From Pseudomonadota bacterium (GTDB taxonomy: Bacteria; Pseudomonadota; Gammaproteobacteria; Pseudomonadales; Oleiphilaceae), in contig JAEZAA010000293.1 of NCBI GenBank assembly GCA_023430625.1, positions 1-19,817 of the forward strand: a stretch of DNA of 19,817 nt, given 5' to 3'. Within the stretch, counting starts at the first letter, position 1. Each line of letters starts with the position of its first letter. This document shows positions 1 through 7,435 of this stretch, piece by piece. The notes below the pieces were generated by a model, which saw nothing but the letters and a program-made list of their open reading frames with translations, searched no databases and was not told where the DNA came from. Made by a program: the position numbers and the translations under genes.

Positions 1-1731
1 AAGGTCTAGGTCTGTCAGCGCGGTATTGGCCGTCAGGTCAATCGACGTCAGCTGGTTCGACCATAGCCATAGGTCTGTCAGCGCGGTGTTGGCAGATAAG
101 TCGATGTTCGTCAGACTATTGCCATCCAGACCCAAAAAGGTAAGAGAGGGAAACTGTCCGATCTCTTGTGCATTCATAATGCCTCTGGAATTGCAACTCA
201 AACGGCGCACTTGGTCCACATACTGCCATTGATTGGCGTCAGCCGTCTCCCGAACGCAAGCTTCAAACGCGGGATCCGCAAAACTGAGACTGGCAATTTC
301 TGGCCTTCCGGTGGTCACGCTGAACGTATCCGAAACATTGCCGATTGTCAGCACCACATCCATGGCCGTATTGACCTTGGATGGAGTAATCAGCCGTATC
401 CGAACCTGCTGCCCGTTGCGAACGATGCCAGGTAGGTTGGTAAAGTCCCCGTCGTCGATGGAATACTCGCCACCGGTGATCCTGATGGAAGCAGGCTCCA
501 TCAAACCAGCGATGGTGATGGGCTCCGAAATAGCTTCCGCCCCAAGCACGGCGTCGGTTATATCATTGAATGCAAAGGCGAAGGGAAGGTCGTTATCCAG
601 AATGGTGGCGATCCCCGGTGTTTGCGGTGCGTCGGCATATTCAGCCTGCGTAATGGCAAGTGAAAAGGTCTCATCGGCTTCGTCGAAGCCGTCATCCAGC
701 AGGGTTACCGCAACGGTTGCAAACAGGTTGCCGGGTGCAATGGTGGTGGAGCCGCTGGTTGCCGTGAAATCCAGGCCAGCACTCGCCGTGCCATCACGGG
801 TCTCGTAGCTGACCGTAATCGGCTGCGTGCTCGCCTTATCCAGTTCGATGGTGAAGTAGACATTACCGGCATCTTCCGATGCCTGGACGTTGGTCACCGA
901 CAGCCTGGGCTTTTCGGGGGCTGGTGGCGCCTGATCGTCGTCCAGGATGATCATGGTGCCGGATGCCGCCGCGGCTTCACCATTTTCTACGCCGGTAATC
1001 TTCAGCGAAAAACTCTTGTCGCCATCGATCTCGCTATCGTCGAGCAATACGATCGGGATCTTGGCGTCCAGTTGTCCGGGGGGAATGGTGAGCGTGCTGT
1101 TGGCTGGATTGTAATCCTTGCCCGCCAGGGCGGTACCGTCTTCCGTCGTGTAGGACACGGTCACGGGAACCCGGCTGGACTGGTTGAGGCGAAGACTGAA
1201 CTCGACGGTGCTCGCATTTTCCTGGGTGACTCCCCCCACGACGCGAATAAATGTTTTCAGGGGCTCCACGATTAAGGTGGTGATATCCGAGCCGGTTCGT
1301 CCCTGATCATCCACAACGACCAGTTGAAACCGTAGATGGGCGCGCGCCGTTACGTCGGGCACCAGCACGTCGGTGGAAAGCTGATCCGGAGTCAGCAACT
1401 GGACGGTCGGCCCCTCGATCTGGGTCCAGGTCACCTGCTCGATGGTGGCTCCTTCGGCGACCCTGGCCTCTCCGGCAAAGGTCAGCAGTACATTCGAATC
1501 AGCCGTTTGGTGACCGCCGGCGCTCACTGCGGGTGTGTCAGACTCACCAGGATCCGCTCCGTTGGCGCCGGGCGGGGCGTCTTCACCCTGCTCCGGTCCG
1601 GAATAGGTCGTGTTTGTCTGGCTTGGACTTCCACCGCTGCAGCCCGTCAGGCCGATCATCAACATTAGTGACAATGGGGCGAGAAGGCGCCTGACTCTGT
1701 AATGCCGGCCTGATTCTTGAACCTGTTCCAT
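1..1731 (-). CDS. Large surface lipoprotein with Calx-beta domains and leucine-rich repeats (5' part; runs off the left edge)
   Basis: The minus-strand frame is open from an ATG at 1731 to the window edge: 577 codons with no stop, so the C-terminus is missing. An AGGAAA ribosome site lies 7 bases before the ATG. Residues 1-31 form a lipoprotein signal: basic start, hydrophobic stretch, lipobox LTGC with Cys31. A Gly/Ser/Pro/Asp-rich linker follows, then a PKD/REJ-like beta domain (about 70-150). Two Calx-beta domains follow (about 155-262 and 270-385), each with a V-S-Y-x-T-x-D-G-T-A motif and ending in a D-D-D or D-N-D calcium-type turn. A further beta domain (about 390-480) leads into leucine-rich repeats of the L-x-x-L-x-L-x-x-N-x-L-T-x-I-D-L type (from about 488). 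The protein is probably outer-membrane-anchored, with adhesive or calcium-stabilised domains. The function is inferred from the domains only. A sigma-like gene is divergent from it. Confidence 0.85.
   Translation of the reverse strand, partial: MEQVQESGRHYRVRRLLAPLSLMLMIGLTGCSGGSPSQTNTTYSGPEQGEDAPPGANGADPGESDTPAVSAGGHQTADSNVLLTFAGEARVAEGATIEQVTWTQIEGPTVQLLTPDQLSTDVLVPDVTARAHLRFQLVVVDDQGRTGSDITTLIVEPLKTFIRVVGGVTQENASTVEFSLRLNQSSRVPVTVSYTTEDGTALAGKDYNPANSTLTIPPGQLDAKIPIVLLDDSEIDGDKSFSLKITGVENGEAAAASGTMIILDDDQAPPAPEKPRLSVTNVQASEDAGNVYFTIELDKASTQPITVSYETRDGTASAGLDFTATSGSTTIAPGNLFATVAVTLLDDGFDEADETFSLAITQAEYADAPQTPGIATILDNDLPFAFAFNDITDAVLGAEAISEPITIAGLMEPASIRITGGEYSIDDGDFTNLPGIVRNGQQVRIRLITPSKVNTAMDVVLTIGNVSDTFSVTTGRPEIASLSFADPAFEACVRETADANQWQYVDQVRRLSCNSRGIMNAQEIGQFPSLTFLGLDGNSLTNIDLSANTALTDLWLWSNQLTSIDLTANTALTDLDL
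8..93 (-). repeat. Tandem DNA repeat encoding leucine-rich repeats
   Basis: A 23-base unit starting aggtctgtcagcgcggt recurs at 8-30 and 71-93 with one mismatch. The 63-base spacing equals 21 residues, one leucine-rich repeat. The array continues beyond the window edge. Confidence 0.8.
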
Positions 1732-2104
1732 GGCGAGTTTCCTGAAGATTTTCCCTTTGCTTACTTAGACGGACAAAACTGTCCAAACGACAGGTTTTCC
1801 GGTCGCAGCGTCGCTAAAAAGCCATCACTAACCGCAGTTGCTTTCTACCGTGCGTGATCTGGTAGTGAGCCCTGGTACACATTTTCGTAGGCATACCCAA
1901 TTTGGGTGATGCCAATTACCGACAGGTGCGTTATAACAGGCCGCAAATGACGCTCTCATAGGCTACCCGTTTGAACTAGACGAACGTGGGAGTGCGGTGG
2001 GTGTCGGGGCTAATGGAGTTATTTCTGACAAGGAGGCGTCAGGACGAGCGGAGGCGGGTCGGCAGACCCGAAAACGCTTGCCATTCTGATAGCCGCAAAG
2101 CGCA
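1732..2104. other. Divergent intergenic region, 373 bases
   Basis: This gap separates the Calx-beta lipoprotein gene from the sigma-like gene and should hold both promoters. I see no convincing gene in it. The clearest structure is the dyad at 1890-1913. No strong -35/-10 pair stands out. Confidence 0.5.
1890..1913. promoter_or_regulatory. Dyad-symmetric possible operator
   Basis: The core ACCCAATTTGGGT (1895-1907) is a perfect 13-base palindrome around one central base. It is flanked by GGCAT on the left and ATGCC on the right with one extra base, so the dyad spans 24 bases. It lies between the divergent lipoprotein and sigma-like genes, as a regulator site would. The regulator is unknown. 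Confidence 0.4.
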
Positions 2105-3028
2105 ATGATGCAGCTCAACGTCGTTTCAAAACCAGTCATTTTCGACCGTCTGCCCGCAAAATCTATTGCCTGGCCTGACCTCGTTCTATCCCCCAACTGG
2201 CTGAAGAAGCTGGACCGAATCGCCCTGCGCCGTTTCGGCCAGGTGGGCTTGGCCGAAGAAGCGGCGACCTATGTCATCCAGGAGCTGAGCGCCGAGGAGT
2301 GGCAGCTGTTATCAAATTTTCGAGGCCAGGCGAGTCTGGACACCTACTTGCAAGCCGTCACCAATAATCTGCTGGAAGAATTTGCGAGAAGGCGCTTTGG
2401 AAGGCCCCGCCCACCCGAGTGGTTGAAGCGACAAGGCCCGACCTGGATTCGCATCTGGAAGATGCTCAGCCTTGAACGGCAAAGCCCCAGCGAAGTCCTT
2501 GTCAGGTTTCAACAGGAAGGAATGTGGGAGGCAGGCTTTGTCGAACAGGCGATTCGGGTGATCCGAGCACGAATTCCTTCCTGTGGTCAGCCGATCATGG
2601 AAACGACCTCAACCGAGTTCGGGCAGGAGCCCACTCTTTGTGATGTCGATGAGTGGGATATACCCCTTCAGCCCGGACCCGACTATGTGGATCAGCAAAG
2701 GTTGATCGACAAGCTGATGCTGACTCTGTCCCTGTGCATATTCCCTTCTCGTCCTAGTGCTGCACCTGACGATGTGCCGGTGCGCTCCGACGAGACAACG
2801 GAGGTGCAGCAGTGCCCAGGCGTTCCGCTCAATGGAGAGGAGCGGTTAGTTCTGAAGTTGCTGTATCAGGATGGCCTCAAGAAAAAAATCATTGCGGACG
2901 CACTCGGATACAAGCGCCATCAACTGAGCAGGGTGCTACAGCGTGCGCTTGGCAAGCTTCAGCAAGGACTTCACGATCATCAGCTTGACCCCGATATCGC
3001 GCGCGCAATATGGGATGAAGCCATCTAG
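2105..3028 (+). CDS. Sigma-70-family (ECF-like) RNA polymerase sigma factor
   Basis: This 307-residue protein has the layout of a divergent sigma-70 factor. Residues about 40-130 resemble region 2, with an F-R-G-Q-A-S-L-D-T-Y-L core followed by a basic R-R-R-F-G-R segment. A poorly conserved linker of about 110 residues follows. Residues 242-289 resemble region 4: an E-E-R-L-V-L-K-L-L-Y-Q-D-G-L helix, then an A-D-A-L-G-Y-K-R-H-Q-L-S-R helix-turn-helix and an R-A-L-G-K-L tail. Two adjacent ATGs (2105 and 2108) are possible starts, and the ribosome site is weak. It is longer than a typical ECF factor (about 180-200 residues). The divergent neighbour is a large surface lipoprotein, a plausible target. 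No anti-sigma gene is present. Its last codons overlap the convergent VOC gene by 4 bases. Confidence 0.65.
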   Translation: MMQLNVVSKPVIFDRLPAKSIAWPDLVLSPNWLKKLDRIALRRFGQVGLAEEAATYVIQELSAEEWQLLSNFRGQASLDTYLQAVTNNLLEEFARRRFGRPRPPEWLKRQGPTWIRIWKMLSLERQSPSEVLVRFQQEGMWEAGFVEQAIRVIRARIPSCGQPIMETTSTEFGQEPTLCDVDEWDIPLQPGPDYVDQQRLIDKLMLTLSLCIFPSRPSAAPDDVPVRSDETTEVQQCPGVPLNGEERLVLKLLYQDGLKKKIIADALGYKRHQLSRVLQRALGKLQQGLHDHQLDPDIARAIWDEAI

Positions 3029-3459
3029 TGCCTCCCAGCCGTACTGCCATTATCTGCCTCCTGAAACGCCGCCATGTCCATCCACATGGCTTCCCACACG
3101 TGGCCATCGGGATCAGCCAGGTTGCGGTTATACATAAAGCCCAGGTCCTGCATGGGGTTGATGTCCGCCGTGCCGCCATTTTTGGCCGCCGCCTCGTTCA
3201 TGGCGTCGACTGCCTCCTTGCTCTCGCAGGAGACGGCGAGCATCACCTCGCTGGACGTGGTCGGCGGAATGGGCCGGTCGGTGAAGGTGCGCCACTTGGC
3301 ATGGGTGAGCAGCATCACGAATATGGCGTCGCTCCAGACCATGCAGGCCGCCGTCTCGTCCGTGAACTGGGGGTTGTTCTCAAAGCCGAGGGCTTTGTAG
3401 AAGTTCATGGACGCCTCGAGGTCCGTAACGGGCAGGTTTACGAAAATCATCCGGGTCAT
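3025..3459 (-). CDS. VOC-fold (glyoxalase/bleomycin-resistance-like) protein
   Basis: This 144-residue protein has two beta-alpha-beta-beta-beta halves typical of the vicinal oxygen chelate superfamily. It starts F-V-N-L-P-V-T-D-L-E-A-S-x-x-F-Y-K-A-L-G-F and ends with a D-P-D-G-H-V-W-E-A-M-W-M-D strand. This subtype is often annotated as lactoylglutathione-lyase-like, but the substrate cannot be read from sequence. A GGAG ribosome site lies just upstream of the ATG at 3459. It is convergent with the sigma-like gene, overlapping by 4 bases. It is the first of four VOC-type genes in the window. No attC site is recognisable beside it. Confidence 0.85.
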   Translation of the reverse strand: MTRMIFVNLPVTDLEASMNFYKALGFENNPQFTDETAACMVWSDAIFVMLLTHAKWRTFTDRPIPPTTSSEVMLAVSCESKEAVDAMNEAAAKNGGTADINPMQDLGFMYNRNLADPDGHVWEAMWMDMAAFQEADNGSTAGRH

Positions 3460-3540
3460 TGTTCTCTTTCTCCAAGGTTTGAAAGGTGGTTTTTGTTCGT
3501 TGTCATCCTGTAGTCGAACAAGCCCATGTGATTTCGACAG

Positions 3541-4140
3541 GTGGCGATAAATTTTTTAAAGGGGCTGATTTCGAGGCCTTGTGCCTGGCTTGCCGCTGAA
3601 CAAACTGTAACCGATACTCAAGCCATGCAGCGCAACAGTGACAGTGAATCCGAAAAAATCGCGTTGGAGCACGCCGCCGCCCGCCTCTTCATGCGCTGGT
3701 ACGAGCGCAAGACTGGCGTGCGGATTCGTCATATCTGGCACAACCAGCCCAGCCGGCCGGATGTGTCCTGCCTTCTGGATGGCGAGCGCCTGGATATGGA
3801 AATCGCCCATCTGTACGGCGCTGAGCAGGAAGCCATGCAACTGCTGGGGCGGGAGCTGAGCGAGAAAACCCATCAGGAACTGATCAGCCTGGGCCAGGTG
3901 AAAGATGCCCACGTCCGGCTCCTGCAGGCACTTAACCGGATTCTGGCCAACAAGTCCCTCAAGCAATACGAAAGCCGGCGGGTCTGGCTGGTGATCCGCA
4001 ACGCCCATCCGGCCTGGACCACGGATGAAATCCTGTCTCTCAAACACCAGATCAACATCCCCGACCAACACCCGTTCGAGCAGATCTGGATCGTAGGCGA
4101 CATGCGCGGGCAGAGCGGGATTGTGCAGTTATATCCCTAG
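3541..4140 (+). CDS. Hypothetical protein with a weak PD-(D/E)XK-nuclease-like motif
   Basis: I do not recognise the family. The frame is open from a GTG at 3541 (199 residues). An in-frame ATG at 3625 (residue 29) may be the real start, since the first 28 residues look unconserved and neither site has a strong ribosome site. The core has R-P-D-V at about residues 72-75, then L-D-M-E-I-A-H about ten residues on. That spacing recalls the D-to-E-x-x strand pair of restriction-like nucleases, although the usual Lys is replaced (E-I-A-H). A helical stretch and a hydrophobic V-W-L-V-I-R strand follow. It is plus-strand and lies just left of the all-minus cassette region, so it is probably outside the array. 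Confidence 0.55.
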   Translation: MAINFLKGLISRPCAWLAAEQTVTDTQAMQRNSDSESEKIALEHAAARLFMRWYERKTGVRIRHIWHNQPSRPDVSCLLDGERLDMEIAHLYGAEQEAMQLLGRELSEKTHQELISLGQVKDAHVRLLQALNRILANKSLKQYESRRVWLVIRNAHPAWTTDEILSLKHQINIPDQHPFEQIWIVGDMRGQSGIVQLYP

Positions 4141-4209
4141 TTCAGTCGTTGATGCGGATGCAGTGCGCTGAACGAAGTCCCGAATCGCGTCAGCCTTTCT
4201 GGCAAGACC

Positions 4210-4776
4210 TTACTGGCCCAAATCGGCTGCTTTGGGCGCACTGAAGGCTTTGCTGAAGTAGCCCGACGAATCAAAACAGCAGACTCGTCGCTTGCCTTCG
4301 GCCAGCATGTCGCAGGCGTCCTTGATCCGTTTGCTGCGTGTCTTTGCTTGCTTGGCCGAGACAATCCAATGAATCCAATCGACGCGCGCAACAGTCGTGG
4401 TGTCGTCCCAGGTCGCCCGAGCATCAGGAGCGGCCTCTAAAGCCGCGAGTAGGTCAGCAGGGATTTCCGGATCGGGCTCCTGCTCCACAGGCGCGATCTC
4501 AAACTGGGCGAGCCCGCCAATGACCGCACCGGACGCCTTGAGCAGCGCTTCATTGATACGCAGCCAGTGGCTTTTCCGGCCATCCGGCTCCAGCAGCGCC
4601 TGGAACGCCTGACCATTGATGGTTCCCGCGACGGTTACCCGACCACGTCGTGGCAGCAACGCGCTCGCATCCTTCGGGAGAACCGCGAAGGCCCACGCGT
4701 CATCGTCGGCCGGCTGCTCGGGCTGCTCGGGTAGAAGCACCACTGCTTCGAACGTGGATCTTTCCAGTGACGTCAT
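4210..4776 (-). CDS. DUF1905 plus YdeI/OmdA-like two-domain protein
   Basis: The 188-residue protein has two recognisable domains. The N-terminal half (about 28-105) is a small beta-barrel-like DUF1905 domain, with V-T-V-A-G-T-I-N-G and an H-W-L-R-I-N segment. The C-terminal half (about 120-180) matches the YdeI/OmpD-associated family: P-A-D-L-L-A-A-L, then W-I-H-W-I-V-S-A-K-Q-A-K-T-R-S-K-R-I, then a D-M-L-A-E-G-K-R-R helix. The family has been linked to bacteriocin protection in enterobacteria, but its biochemical role is unclear. It starts at the ATG at 4776 with a weak ribosome site. It is the leftmost gene of the all-minus run, and a GTTAACGCC remnant follows its 5' end at 4801. Confidence 0.75.
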   Translation of the reverse strand: MTSLERSTFEAVVLLPEQPEQPADDDAWAFAVLPKDASALLPRRGRVTVAGTINGQAFQALLEPDGRKSHWLRINEALLKASGAVIGGLAQFEIAPVEQEPDPEIPADLLAALEAAPDARATWDDTTTVARVDWIHWIVSAKQAKTRSKRIKDACDMLAEGKRRVCCFDSSGYFSKAFSAPKAADLGQ

Positions 4777-4798
4777 TTTCTAGCTCTCGGATCACATG

Positions 4799-4821
4799 CG
4801 GTTAACGCCGTTATAACCGGC
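4799..4821. repeat. Short palindrome, possible attC remnant
   Basis: An imperfect palindrome of about 21 bases (CGGTTAACGCCGTTATAACC) lies between two minus-strand genes where an attC would be expected. It keeps GTTAACGCC and TAAC elements but not a full R-L-L-R arrangement. It is read as a possible decayed site. Confidence 0.3.
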
Positions 4822-4838
4822 GTGCTTCAATCTTCAGT

Positions 4839-5237
4839 TCACCCGGCAACATTAAGCTGCCAAGACAGGCCAAAGCGATCATTCACCCAGCCGAACCGTT
4901 GGCTGAAGCCATAATTGTCCAATGGCATCAGGACTTGGCCGCCCTCCGCCAGGCGGGCAAACACGCGTTCTAACTCTACCGCTGAATCGAATTCCACGAA
5001 GGTAGAGTTCGACGGTGTAAATGAAAAGTTGTGCTTGATGGGGCTGTCGGAGCACATGAACTCACGGCCGCACAGGGTGAACACCGCCATTTTGATCGTG
5101 CCGAGCGGGCCGGGTTCGTCTTGGGCATAGCGCTCGACGTGCACCATCTGGGAGTCCGGAAAAGTCGTGAAGTAGAGATCCAGCGCGGCCTGAGCCGTGC
5201 CGTCCTGGAACATGAAAAATGGTCTGGCTGTTGTCAT
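4839..5237 (-). CDS. PhnB-like VOC-family protein
   Basis: The 132-residue protein matches the PhnB / 3-demethylubiquinone methyltransferase-like branch of the VOC superfamily. It has F-F-M-F-Q-D-G-T-A-Q-A-A-L-D-L-Y near the N-terminus, a central V-F-T-L-C-G-R-E-F-M-C-S-D-S strand and a C-terminal F-G-W-V-N-D-R-F-G-L-S-W-Q-L motif. The catalytic role of this branch is generally unknown. A GGGAGA ribosome site lies before the ATG at 5237. It sits in the all-minus run, which is read here as decayed integron cassettes. Confidence 0.85.
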   Translation of the reverse strand: MTTARPFFMFQDGTAQAALDLYFTTFPDSQMVHVERYAQDEPGPLGTIKMAVFTLCGREFMCSDSPIKHNFSFTPSNSTFVEFDSAVELERVFARLAEGGQVLMPLDNYGFSQRFGWVNDRFGLSWQLNVAG

Positions 5238-5292
5238 AAGAGATCTCCCAGCACGGAATGCCTATGTGGTGCGTCTGTGTGGAACGGATGCG

Positions 5293-5658
5293 TTAGTCGA
5301 AAATGTCAAAAATCGACGGCAAATCGAAGTCTGGCCACTCCAGCCAAGACAGGTCGAAGTCAAAATCAAACCATGAATCGGAGGCGCCCTCTGTCAGCGC
5401 TGACGCCATTTCGGCCTTCATCGCGGCATAGTCACAGGTCTCACCGATAGAATCATGGTACGACTTGAAGTCGGACGGGGACGTATACAAACACATCGCC
5501 CAGCAGTGCCAATCAATGTCGTAGCGGGATTGCCGCGAAGCCATTTTTACCCGATGAGGGCTGTAGTACTTCTGCTTCCCATGTTTCTTAACAAGAATCC
5601 GGCCCACCTCGAGCGCATAGGCTTTCTTGTCTTGTGGCGATAGCGAACAGCCGGGCAT
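5293..5658 (-). CDS. Hypothetical protein with an acidic aromatic tail
   Basis: The 121-residue protein is of no family I recognise. The N-terminal half is basic (K-K-H-G-K-Q-K-Y-Y-S-P-H-R-V-K). The middle has cysteines in W-H-C-W-A-M-C-L-Y. The C-terminal 30 residues are strikingly rich in Asp, Phe and Trp, with repeated D-F-D and W-x-D/E patterns. A ribosome site (AAGGAA) precedes the ATG at 5658. Its stop codon lies inside GTTAGTC (5292-5298), close to an attC core site read on the other strand as GACTAAC. That is the typical position of a cassette stop codon. Confidence 0.6.
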   Translation of the reverse strand: MPGCSLSPQDKKAYALEVGRILVKKHGKQKYYSPHRVKMASRQSRYDIDWHCWAMCLYTSPSDFKSYHDSIGETCDYAAMKAEMASALTEGASDSWFDFDFDLSWLEWPDFDLPSIFDIFD

Positions 5659-5728
5659 CCGTTATTCCTTTTCTTTGCCTGATGCATTTGCTTGGCGCGT
5701 CCAACTGGAGGCCCGCAATGAACTAAAA

Positions 5729-6100
5729 CTATTCCTCCAGCTTGGTCCCGGATCGTAAGCCAAGCCCAATCCATAAAGTGACCAGATGGAGCCCCAAGGT
5801 GCAGAACACCGCAACCAGAAGGCCTTCAAGTATTCCCGACACCGCTGCTACCATCGCAAACAGAGCAAGATTCTGCTGCCAGCCAAGCTTCACATCGCGC
5901 TCATCAAGGTTGCACCAATCCCACCAGAAGACATTCCACCAGAGACTGGAGGCCGCCAGATACTCAAGCAGGACACGCCTGACGCCGACCACCCCACGCT
6001 CCTGGAGCTCGCGCTCAAGGCTCGCGATGTATTCCGCATCGTGCTGGGTATCCAGATACTGGTCCCCGATCAGGGAAAATGTTGAGCGTTCATGGGTCAT
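5729..6100 (-). CDS. Small hypothetical membrane protein
   Basis: The 123-residue protein has a soluble N-terminus of about 50 residues with a charged Y-I-A-S-L-E-R-E-L-Q-E-R helix. A Trp-rich segment follows (S-S-L-W-W-N-V-F-W-W-D-W). The C-terminal 40 or so residues (about 76-116) form one long or two short hydrophobic segments, probably membrane-spanning. The family is not recognised. The ATG at 6100 lies 10 bases after GGCGTTAACGC, a possible degenerate attC core. All neighbours within several kilobases are on the same strand. Confidence 0.6.
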   Translation of the reverse strand: MTHERSTFSLIGDQYLDTQHDAEYIASLERELQERGVVGVRRVLLEYLAASSLWWNVFWWDWCNLDERDVKLGWQQNLALFAMVAAVSGILEGLLVAVFCTLGLHLVTLWIGLGLRSGTKLEE

Positions 6101-6151
6101 AAGGTGCGTTAACGCCGAGTCCTGCCAATGGTCAGAACATGCCCGATGGGG

Positions 6152-6502
6152 CTATTCATGCTGTAAGACGTTGATGAGCTTGCCGAACGGGTCGCGGATA
6201 TAAAACCGGCGAACGCCCCAGGGCTCAGTGACCGGTCCGTATTCGATCTTGATATTTTCGTCCTTCACTCTTTGCAAGGCCGTCTCCAGGCTATCGACCT
6301 CGATCGATAGATCGGGAACCGGCGTACCCGCGCCACCTTCCGATGCCACACTGAGCTGGGTGGTCATTGTCTCGCCGGAGCTATAGGTCCTGATCCACCC
6401 GTGATCCATGACCAGCTGGAGTCCAAAAATAGCCGAATAAAATCGCTCGGCTTCTGAGGGGTTCGCTGTCGCGATGTTGGCGACGATGCGTTTCACCTTC
6501 AT
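6152..6502 (-). CDS. VOC-fold (glyoxalase-like) protein
   Basis: The 116-residue protein is a compact VOC-fold protein. It opens V-K-R-I-V-A-N-I-A-T-A-N-P-S-E-A-E-R-F-Y-S-A-I-F-G-L, has a D-L-S-I-E-V-D-S-L-E-T-A-L-Q-R-V helix in the middle, and closes with G-V-R-R-F-Y-I-R-D-P-F-G-K-L-I-N-V. The typical D-P-x-G ending is present. The substrate is unknown. An ideal AGGAGG lies 7 bases before the ATG at 6502. It starts only 20 bases after the stop of the DUF1801 gene, so the two probably share a transcript and possibly one cassette. Confidence 0.85.
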   Translation of the reverse strand: MKVKRIVANIATANPSEAERFYSAIFGLQLVMDHGWIRTYSSGETMTTQLSVASEGGAGTPVPDLSIEVDSLETALQRVKDENIKIEYGPVTEPWGVRRFYIRDPFGKLINVLQHE

Positions 6503-6522
6503 ATCGGCCTCCTGTCAGTTAG

Positions 6523-6918
6523 TTACCAGGCCCAGCCTGGCAGTGAACAGGCTTCTTTGATCCACCACTGAAGCTGAGCAGATTGAAGCTCTTCAAGGCT
6601 TTTGATTTTCACGTAGCGGGATTCATCGCCGAGCTCCGGTGGCTGACTGAGTTTGCTCCCGTTGAGGAACACGAGATTGACCGAAATGTCATAAGCCACC
6701 AGCTCAATACACCAGCCACAGTCTGGCGTCCCGTAATAGGCCTTGCCCCACTTAATGGCGTAACGCGGGTTGCTTAGGTTGTCCCGAATTAATCGGTCCA
6801 ACTCAGAGACAATCGGATTCAAGGCCGGTTTGGTATTGGCGATCCAGGTTTCAATGAGCCCGTGATTCTCATCTGGCGCCGGTGGCTTCTTGGACGAAAG
6901 CGGCTTGTGATTTTTCAT
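6523..6918 (-). CDS. DUF1801 (YdhG-like) domain protein
   Basis: The 131-residue protein resembles the DUF1801/YdhG family. It has an N-terminal I-E-T-W-I-A helix, a central L-D-R-L-I-R-D-N-L segment, I-K-W-G-K-A-Y-Y-G-T, and a hydrophobic V-N-L-V-F-L-N-G strand. Family members are small alpha/beta proteins of unclear function, and this fold is frequent in integron cassettes. It starts at the ATG at 6918 with GGGGAA upstream. The VOC gene follows after 20 bases. The region upstream of its start holds a hairpin (6937-6968) rather than a canonical attC. Confidence 0.7.
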   Translation of the reverse strand: MKNHKPLSSKKPPAPDENHGLIETWIANTKPALNPIVSELDRLIRDNLSNPRYAIKWGKAYYGTPDCGWCIELVAYDISVNLVFLNGSKLSQPPELGDESRYVKIKSLEELQSAQLQWWIKEACSLPGWAW

Positions 6919-6936
6919 AATCGATTCCCCGGTGTT

Positions 6937-6968
6937 GCCGAAAGCAGGGGACGCGTAGTCCCTTCGGC
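6937..6968. repeat. Two-step hairpin upstream of the DUF1801 gene
   Basis: The outer stem GCCGAA/TTCGGC and the inner stem GGGAC/GTCCC are perfect. They are separated by AGCAG on one side only, and the loop is GCGTA. No T-run follows on either side, so it is not a clear terminator. The one-sided bulge recalls an attC fold, but the flanking core trinucleotides (GTT on the left, AAC on the right) are in the wrong order. Confidence 0.5.
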
Positions 6969-6991
6969 TAGAACGACTTTGTCACGAGTGC

Positions 6992-7108
6992 TCAAAAAAT
7001 ATCACCGAACTTTGCCATGATTTCAGCCGGAAATCTGGTATCTCCGGCATACTTTGCAACCCAGGGGCGCCAAGGTCGCGCTGGCGCAGCCAGCAGCCGT
7101 TGCGATCA
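6992..7108 (-). pseudogene. Possible C-terminal remnant of a cassette gene
   Basis: This stretch between the lipoprotein and DUF1801 genes has no full gene. One minus-strand frame ends at a TGA at 6992-6994 and reads as a plausible protein C-terminus: W-V-A-K-Y-A-G-D-T-R-F-P-A-E-I-M-A-K-F-G-D-I-F. It is closed by an upstream stop after about 38 codons and has no convincing start. It may be the tail of a truncated cassette gene. It is short enough to be chance. Confidence 0.25.
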
Positions 7109-7151
7109 CCGCGCAGCATTACGTTTGATCCTGCCCGCCCAACGGTTTCAT

Positions 7152-7349
7152 TCAGTCCTTGATGATGGGTTCGGGTGGCTTTTTTGCCTCCCGATGGGCC
7201 TTCTCGACGTGCTCCCCATGCCTGATGCATGCCTGGTAAGACACCGTAGAATCGTCGGGGGAGCAGACAAGATGGCGATGGATTTCTTTATATGAACACC
7301 CTGAAAGCAGCACAAGTGATAAAAGGCAGAGGGGCAGAAGCTTACTCAT
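7152..7349 (-). CDS. Small lipoprotein
   Basis: The 65-residue protein has a clear lipoprotein signal: M-S-K-L-L-P, a leucine-rich core and an L-L-S-G-C lipobox with Cys18. The mature part is about 48 residues, with a conserved-looking C-S-P-D-D segment, two further Cys residues (about 29 and 40) that could pair, and a Lys/Glu/Pro-rich tail. The family is not recognised. Small lipoproteins of this kind are common in integron cassettes. A GGAAGA site precedes the ATG at 7349. Confidence 0.65.
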   Translation of the reverse strand: MSKLLPLCLLSLVLLSGCSYKEIHRHLVCSPDDSTVSYQACIRHGEHVEKAHREAKKPPEPIIKD

Positions 7350-7389
7350 TGTTTGTCTTCCATAGCTTCCTTTAGAGCAATGTGCTGAG

Positions 7390-7432
7390 GCTTAACGGGT
7401 ATAACGTTGTCGGCTCGAATGAATCGACAGGC
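7390..7432 (-). repeat. Degenerate attC-like site
   Basis: GCTTAAC (7390-7396) on the left fits the core consensus. On the right, GACAGGC (7426-7432) is a mutated GTTAGGC. On the minus strand the interior reads GATTCATTCGAGCCGAC, very like the left half of classic attC sites. The site is only 43 bases long and appears internally shortened. It follows the stop of the 7436-7741 gene, as expected for a cassette. Confidence 0.5.
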
Positions 7433-7435
7433 GGC

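Noticed and set aside
233..808. Plus-strand frame over the Calx-beta lipoprotein
   Set aside because: Ser/Ala/Val-rich shadow; the minus strand has consistent Calx-beta and leucine-rich-repeat motifs throughout.
4140..4174. GTTCAG...CTGAAC inverted repeat as a terminator
   Set aside because: The 6-base stem has a 23-base loop and no T-run follows.
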